DNA from: Anadara kagoshimensis
Taxonomy: Eukaryota; Mollusca; Bivalvia; Arcoida; Arcidae
Assembly (NCBI GenBank): GCA_021292105.1
Contig: CM037870.1
Span: 46,580,576-46,644,575, forward strand
Direction: 5' to 3'
DNA length: 64,000 nt
Shown here: in pieces, positions 61,101-64,000 of the stretch
Position numbering within the stretch: position 1 is the stretch's first letter
Layout of the letters: every line of letters begins with the position of its first letter
The notes under the pieces: model-generated
What the model was told of the DNA's origin: nothing
The model's database searches: none
What the model saw: the letters and a program-made list of their open reading frames with translations, nothing else
Position numbers and translations under genes: made by a program

Positions 61101-63960
61101 TTTTTCTCTTTAAAGGAAAATCTGACATATATTTTGTAATCGATCAATATTACAGTGAAATTTCAACTTGGTTATTTTACTCATTTACTGCAAACAGTGC
61201 TTAAAATATTAAAGGATCAATGACTTGATTTTAAAAATAAGTACATGTATATACGAAAGAAAAAAATAAATATTAATTTAAAACTTACTTTGAAAACAAT
61301 GCTCTTGCTAAAGCTAACCTCATTCTCCAACCACCAGAAAATTCTCTAAAAAAATACAAATAAGTACATGATTATTAGAATTTATTAGACAGCTAGCAGA
61401 TAACATTTTTGTCCCCTGGCATGCTGTGAAACAATGAATATGTTCATATGTACATGTATTGTCTGGTTTTTTGTTTGTTTTTTTTTTTTGCATTAATTTT
61501 GTGTTATTTTAGAACTGATACTAAACAATTGATTTTTTTTTTTTTACTACAAGTAAGATAATGTTGAAACTCAAACTTGCTCTATATTTTATAGTACTAG
61601 ACAATTGTGCAAAGTTTGAAAGGTTGATCCGTCTAAATAACAGACAGATAGATATACAAACAGTGATAATGCAGAGTATCACTTAATACCTCCCCATGTA
61701 GTAGGGTATACAAATACATGTACCTTAAGTCTTTAAAGTCTGGAAAATTTTACTTTCTCAAATCCGAAAATTTTTAATAGCGCATCCTAAATCCATACAG
61801 ATATAGATTTGAATTTAATTTTTATCAATTAGATGTTTCAAAGGTATTCAGTTTTTGTCCCTAATTTTAATCGTTTAAAATGCTTTAACTGCGAGGGCAA
61901 TTCTAAAAGTTTGATCAGCCTGATGGTCCGGAATTGAGGACAGTGGCAATATTTACCACACAGGTCCATCATTCCAACCATATTTCAGAGAGACTGTTAC
62001 ATGTATATAGTATAACCATCTAAAAACTTACTTAAAGCTAGGTGGAGATACATGTCCCTGTAACTTAAAGACTTGATTACACATACCTTGTTGCCTGTGA
62101 CTGCATCTGAGGTGTAAATCCTAGACCAGCTAATATAATTCCTGCCCTGGCTGGTGCTTTGTCAGCTTCCATAACATCTAACTCATGATAAATTGCATTA
62201 AGTCTGGCTGATAAATCATTATCTGTTCTGGTAGGACTGTATAAATACACATAAATATAAAATCAAATACAACACATCCATGTTTGCATCTATATTACAT
62301 AAAAAGTATCACAGACAAATTACATGCAGTTTCATTATTAAACATTCTAATTCAGTAAATAATATTTCAGTTACATGTATTTTACTTCTAAACATTTTTA
62401 ACAGCATAAAATCATATCTTTTACATGTTGGAAATTAATAATCCGTAAATTGAATATACTGTTACTGTGTATAATTTGTCTTCATGTATTTTTGTCATAA
62501 TGCTCTTTTTATTATCACTTTTCCAACTTGTTTATCGTCACAGTATTTTAAAGTCCGAAAGTCTGTTTCTTTTAGTTTTTTCTTAAGTTTATAAGTATCC
62601 CTTGATATATTGACAAACCCCTCTATATACATTTGTATAACATAAAAATATGACAGAACATAACACTGACAGTCAATTGAGGTTATATTGTACAATGTAT
62701 TGTTTGTGTCATATTTTGTTCTTCCATTCATCTCACCTAGAGCTTAGTTGTGCTGAAATTTCCCGTTCTTCACGTAAGAGACTTTCACGTTTTTCATCAC
62801 AGGAGAGTACACTCTGCAATGCCTGTGTATCATCTCCTTCTACTTCCTGTTCAACATGTAAAACTGTTATATGTGAAGGGATTTTTAAGTGACCACTGAA
62901 AAATAAATAAAATTAATGCAGGACTTATTTCATAATGGCTTTTATTCTGGTTTGCAGTACAGGAGAAAGTAAATTATTTCATTTTTATCATCAATTTACA
63001 CAAATGTTTTTCATATATTCCTTTTCCAATCATTAATTAGCATGTGTAGTACATAAAATTCATACTGCAGTTTGTTTTACTGAAGTTTACAATTTTCATG
63101 TTGTACCTACCCTGACAGCATTTTTAGAAGAGTTGTTTTGCCAAGTCCATTACGTCCAACAAAACCATACCTTCTGCCATTTAATAGCTGTACTGTAGCA
63201 CCAGTTAGCAACACTCTAAAATCATAAGATTAGAAACAATAATTGTTTTACTTTGAAGTGTTTACTCCTTGAATAACATTCTCTACTTCATGAACAACAA
63301 CATTAGATCATTATCGACATTATAATTGTATTTTGTTAAAATTATCATGATTGTGTTTGATCATCATAATGATTAATATATATGAATGACGCCAAGATAT
63401 ATGAACAAAAATTCAATATTAAAGTGCTAATTTAGTTGTTAAAACAAGACCATTTTTCAATTTTAAAATTATTTACCAAACACATTGGACACCAACAGAT
63501 GTTCATGCCCGATTACAGCATGACTATGTCCAGAAAATTAAGATGAAACTTCCTTCCGGAGCACCTGGCCTTACTTCCCTGGTGGAAGTTTATGTGTCTA
63601 ACCTAACTTGTCAGTTCCAAAGTTTTTACTTTGCTTCTGGATTGTGATTTGTTCATGGACTAGTATGTTTGTTTTTGATATACAAGCTTAATGTAATTGT
63701 CAGTAAAACATTTAATGTTCTACTTTTCGGATTAAAGCCATATAAACAACCACCTTTTTTTTGGGTGGGTGGGGGGTGGGGGGATTTCAAGCCTTTATTT
63801 GTACCTTTATGAAAATTTTAAATAAGACTAAATGATTTACCTTTCTCCATATGAAATATCAAAATCTTCTATTTTAATATCATATGATCTGTTTGTACCC
63901 GATGCATCAAACTTTGTATCTTTTCTGTTCAACTGTTGTGAGGCACTGGCCATTTCTTGC
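52121..63960 (-). CDS. ABCF3: ATP-binding cassette sub-family F member 3 (partial; 5' end outside window)
   Basis: Fifteen exons in coding order: 63,960-63,841; 63,215-63,111; 62,895-62,737; 62,236-62,087; 61,345-61,289; 61,019-60,997; 60,578-60,523; 59,668-59,468; 56,282-56,206; 55,704-55,660; 55,126-54,997; 54,490-54,310; 53,838-53,706; 52,966-52,879; 52,276-52,121. Each has GT/AG and the joined frame is open for 559 residues to TAA. ABC domain 1: Walker A GRNGLGKTT (60-68), signature FSGGW (180-184), Walker B LLLLDEPTN. Domain 2: Walker A GENGAGKTT (376-384), signature LSGGQ (462-466), Walker B FVLDEPTNHLD, H-loop VSHDER. There are no membrane segments, as expected for ABC-F proteins: soluble twin ATPases of the GCN20 family that act at the ribosome. 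About 150 N-terminal residues are missing compared with the 709-residue human protein. No inactivating change is seen. Confidence 0.94.
52335..52615. repeat. Degenerate tandem repeat in ABCF3 intron 14
   Basis: Variants of GGTCTCCATTTAGTGGCAA with GTGGTTTGGACTTTCA recur every 45-50 bp. The intron lies between the last two coding exons. Confidence 0.65.
57172..58345 (+). mobile_element. SINE-like repeat, copy 2, split by a hAT-like insertion
   Basis: The left part 57,172-57,344 and right part 58,222-58,345 together match the repeat at 50,589-50,832 (GAACTGTCTCTTGAGAGCCA, GGACCATGAAGATTAATCAT, GACAGACAGACAG, TTAACTAGTTTGTAGGG). The break is exactly where the inserted element sits. Confidence 0.72.
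57345..58221. mobile_element. hAT-like non-autonomous DNA transposon, 877 bp
   Basis: Perfect 15-bp terminal inverted repeats: CAGGGCTCCAAGTAG and CTACTTGGAGCCCTG. AGATA directly flanks both sides (57,340-57,344 and 58,222-58,226), an apparent 5-bp duplication. The CAGGG ends suggest hAT, whose duplications are usually 8 bp, so the superfamily is uncertain. The GGCTAGTAAA phrase recurs near both ends. No transposase is recognised; a 138-codon minus-strand frame (57,508-57,924) has no known motif. Confidence 0.78.
58458..59377. mobile_element. Possible DNA transposon with TACTGTAAACC ends
   Basis: TACTGTAAACC at 58,458 and GGTTTACAGTA at 59,367 are perfect inverted repeats 920 bp apart. GGCG/CGCC-type matches lie a little further in (TATTGGCG and CGCCAATA). 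If the ends are CTGTAAACC, a TA duplication is present. No coding capacity recognised. It lies in ABCF3 intron 8. Confidence 0.45.
60017..60121 (+). repeat. Two-copy tandem repeat, 52-bp period, in an ABCF3 intron
   Basis: CAAGCTGGACATGA and AACAGGTGATATTAGCATCC followed by AGGTA occur twice in succession with few mismatches. Confidence 0.85.
60225..60325 (+). mobile_element. LINE 3'-end fragment
   Basis: From 60,237 the plus strand reads KLNIRQKDRDKWRMLVGALC, then LIGDEEDK and a stop at 60,321-60,323. This resembles the C-terminal tail found in several non-LTR retrotransposon RT proteins (a DR.KW...V-type ending). It is antisense to ABCF3 and lies in an intron. Confidence 0.6.
60690..60845 (+). 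repeat. Possible SINE body in an ABCF3 intron
   Basis: AGGTTCAAATCTC is B-box-like, and the downstream GGGAAGGTTGGTGGGTTTCT with TTCCTTCACC resembles SINE bodies rich in GGTGG/TTCC. No convincing A box is present. Confidence 0.4.
63550..63680 (+). mobile_element. Naiad pseudo-LTR fragment in an ABCF3 intron
   Basis: CCTTCCGGAGCACCTGGCC, TTACTTCCCTGGTGGAAG, CTAACCTAACTTGTCAGTTC and TAGTATGTTTGTTTTTGATA match the 6.7-kb pseudo-LTR closely. It is truncated on the left inside the core hairpin. It is antisense to ABCF3 and well away from splice sites. Confidence 0.8.
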
Positions 63961-64000
63961 CTAAAAATAAAAACAAGACAATCATAAAAACAATAATACA

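Noticed and set aside
1-64000. CRISPR array, operon or bacterial genes
   Set aside because: Introns, SINEs and animal gene families show the DNA is eukaryotic; no spaced identical repeats of CRISPR type are present.

Overview
The window is eukaryotic (animal) genomic DNA, very A+T-rich, with introns, SINE-like repeats and retroelements. Two spliced genes are recognisable, both on the minus strand: a UBXN10-like UBX-domain gene (43,778-46,709) and the downstream 559 codons of ABCF3 (52,121-63,960; the 5' end lies beyond the right edge). Permuted-domain Penelope-like elements of Naiad type, GTGGCCA-headed tRNA-derived SINEs and several short inverted-repeat elements suggest a marine invertebrate, most likely a bivalve mollusc. 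That assignment is inference.

Layout. 1-41.7 kb: no host gene seen. This half holds one nearly full-length Naiad-type Penelope-like retroelement (3,519-6,862), a 5'-truncated copy flanked by 61-bp direct repeats (20,758-21,907), a rearranged minus-strand copy (31,005-31,757), and about twenty short 3'-anchored copies on both strands. It also carries a three-unit tandem repeat (16.6-19.3 kb), an old segmental duplication (about 24.6-28.3 kb versus 30.6-35.9 kb) and a pair of related dispersed repeats (9.6 and 32.9 kb). 37.7-39.7 kb: tandem repeats, a 55-bp-arm hairpin and an inverted-repeat element. 41.7-43.0 kb: a different Penelope-like derivative whose two long terminal repeats lie head to head, each carrying a hammerhead-ribozyme-like motif. 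43.8-46.7 kb: UBXN10-like gene. 46.9-51.1 kb: SINEs, an inverted-repeat element and tandem repeats. 52.1-64.0 kb: ABCF3, with introns carrying a SINE split by a hAT-like element, a LINE tail, other inverted-repeat elements and a Naiad 3' fragment.

The main biological interest is the retroelement system. The Naiad-type element has its GIY-YIG endonuclease at the N-terminus, a CxC linker and a C-terminal reverse transcriptase, with direct pseudo-LTRs. Its many 3'-anchored, 5'-truncated relatives fit target-primed reverse transcription. The pseudo-LTR core is conserved among copies and can fold, but has no hammerhead, whereas the other Penelope-like derivative does. Exon boundaries were read by eye from protein similarity and GT/AG signals; all similarity statements are by eye, not from alignments.
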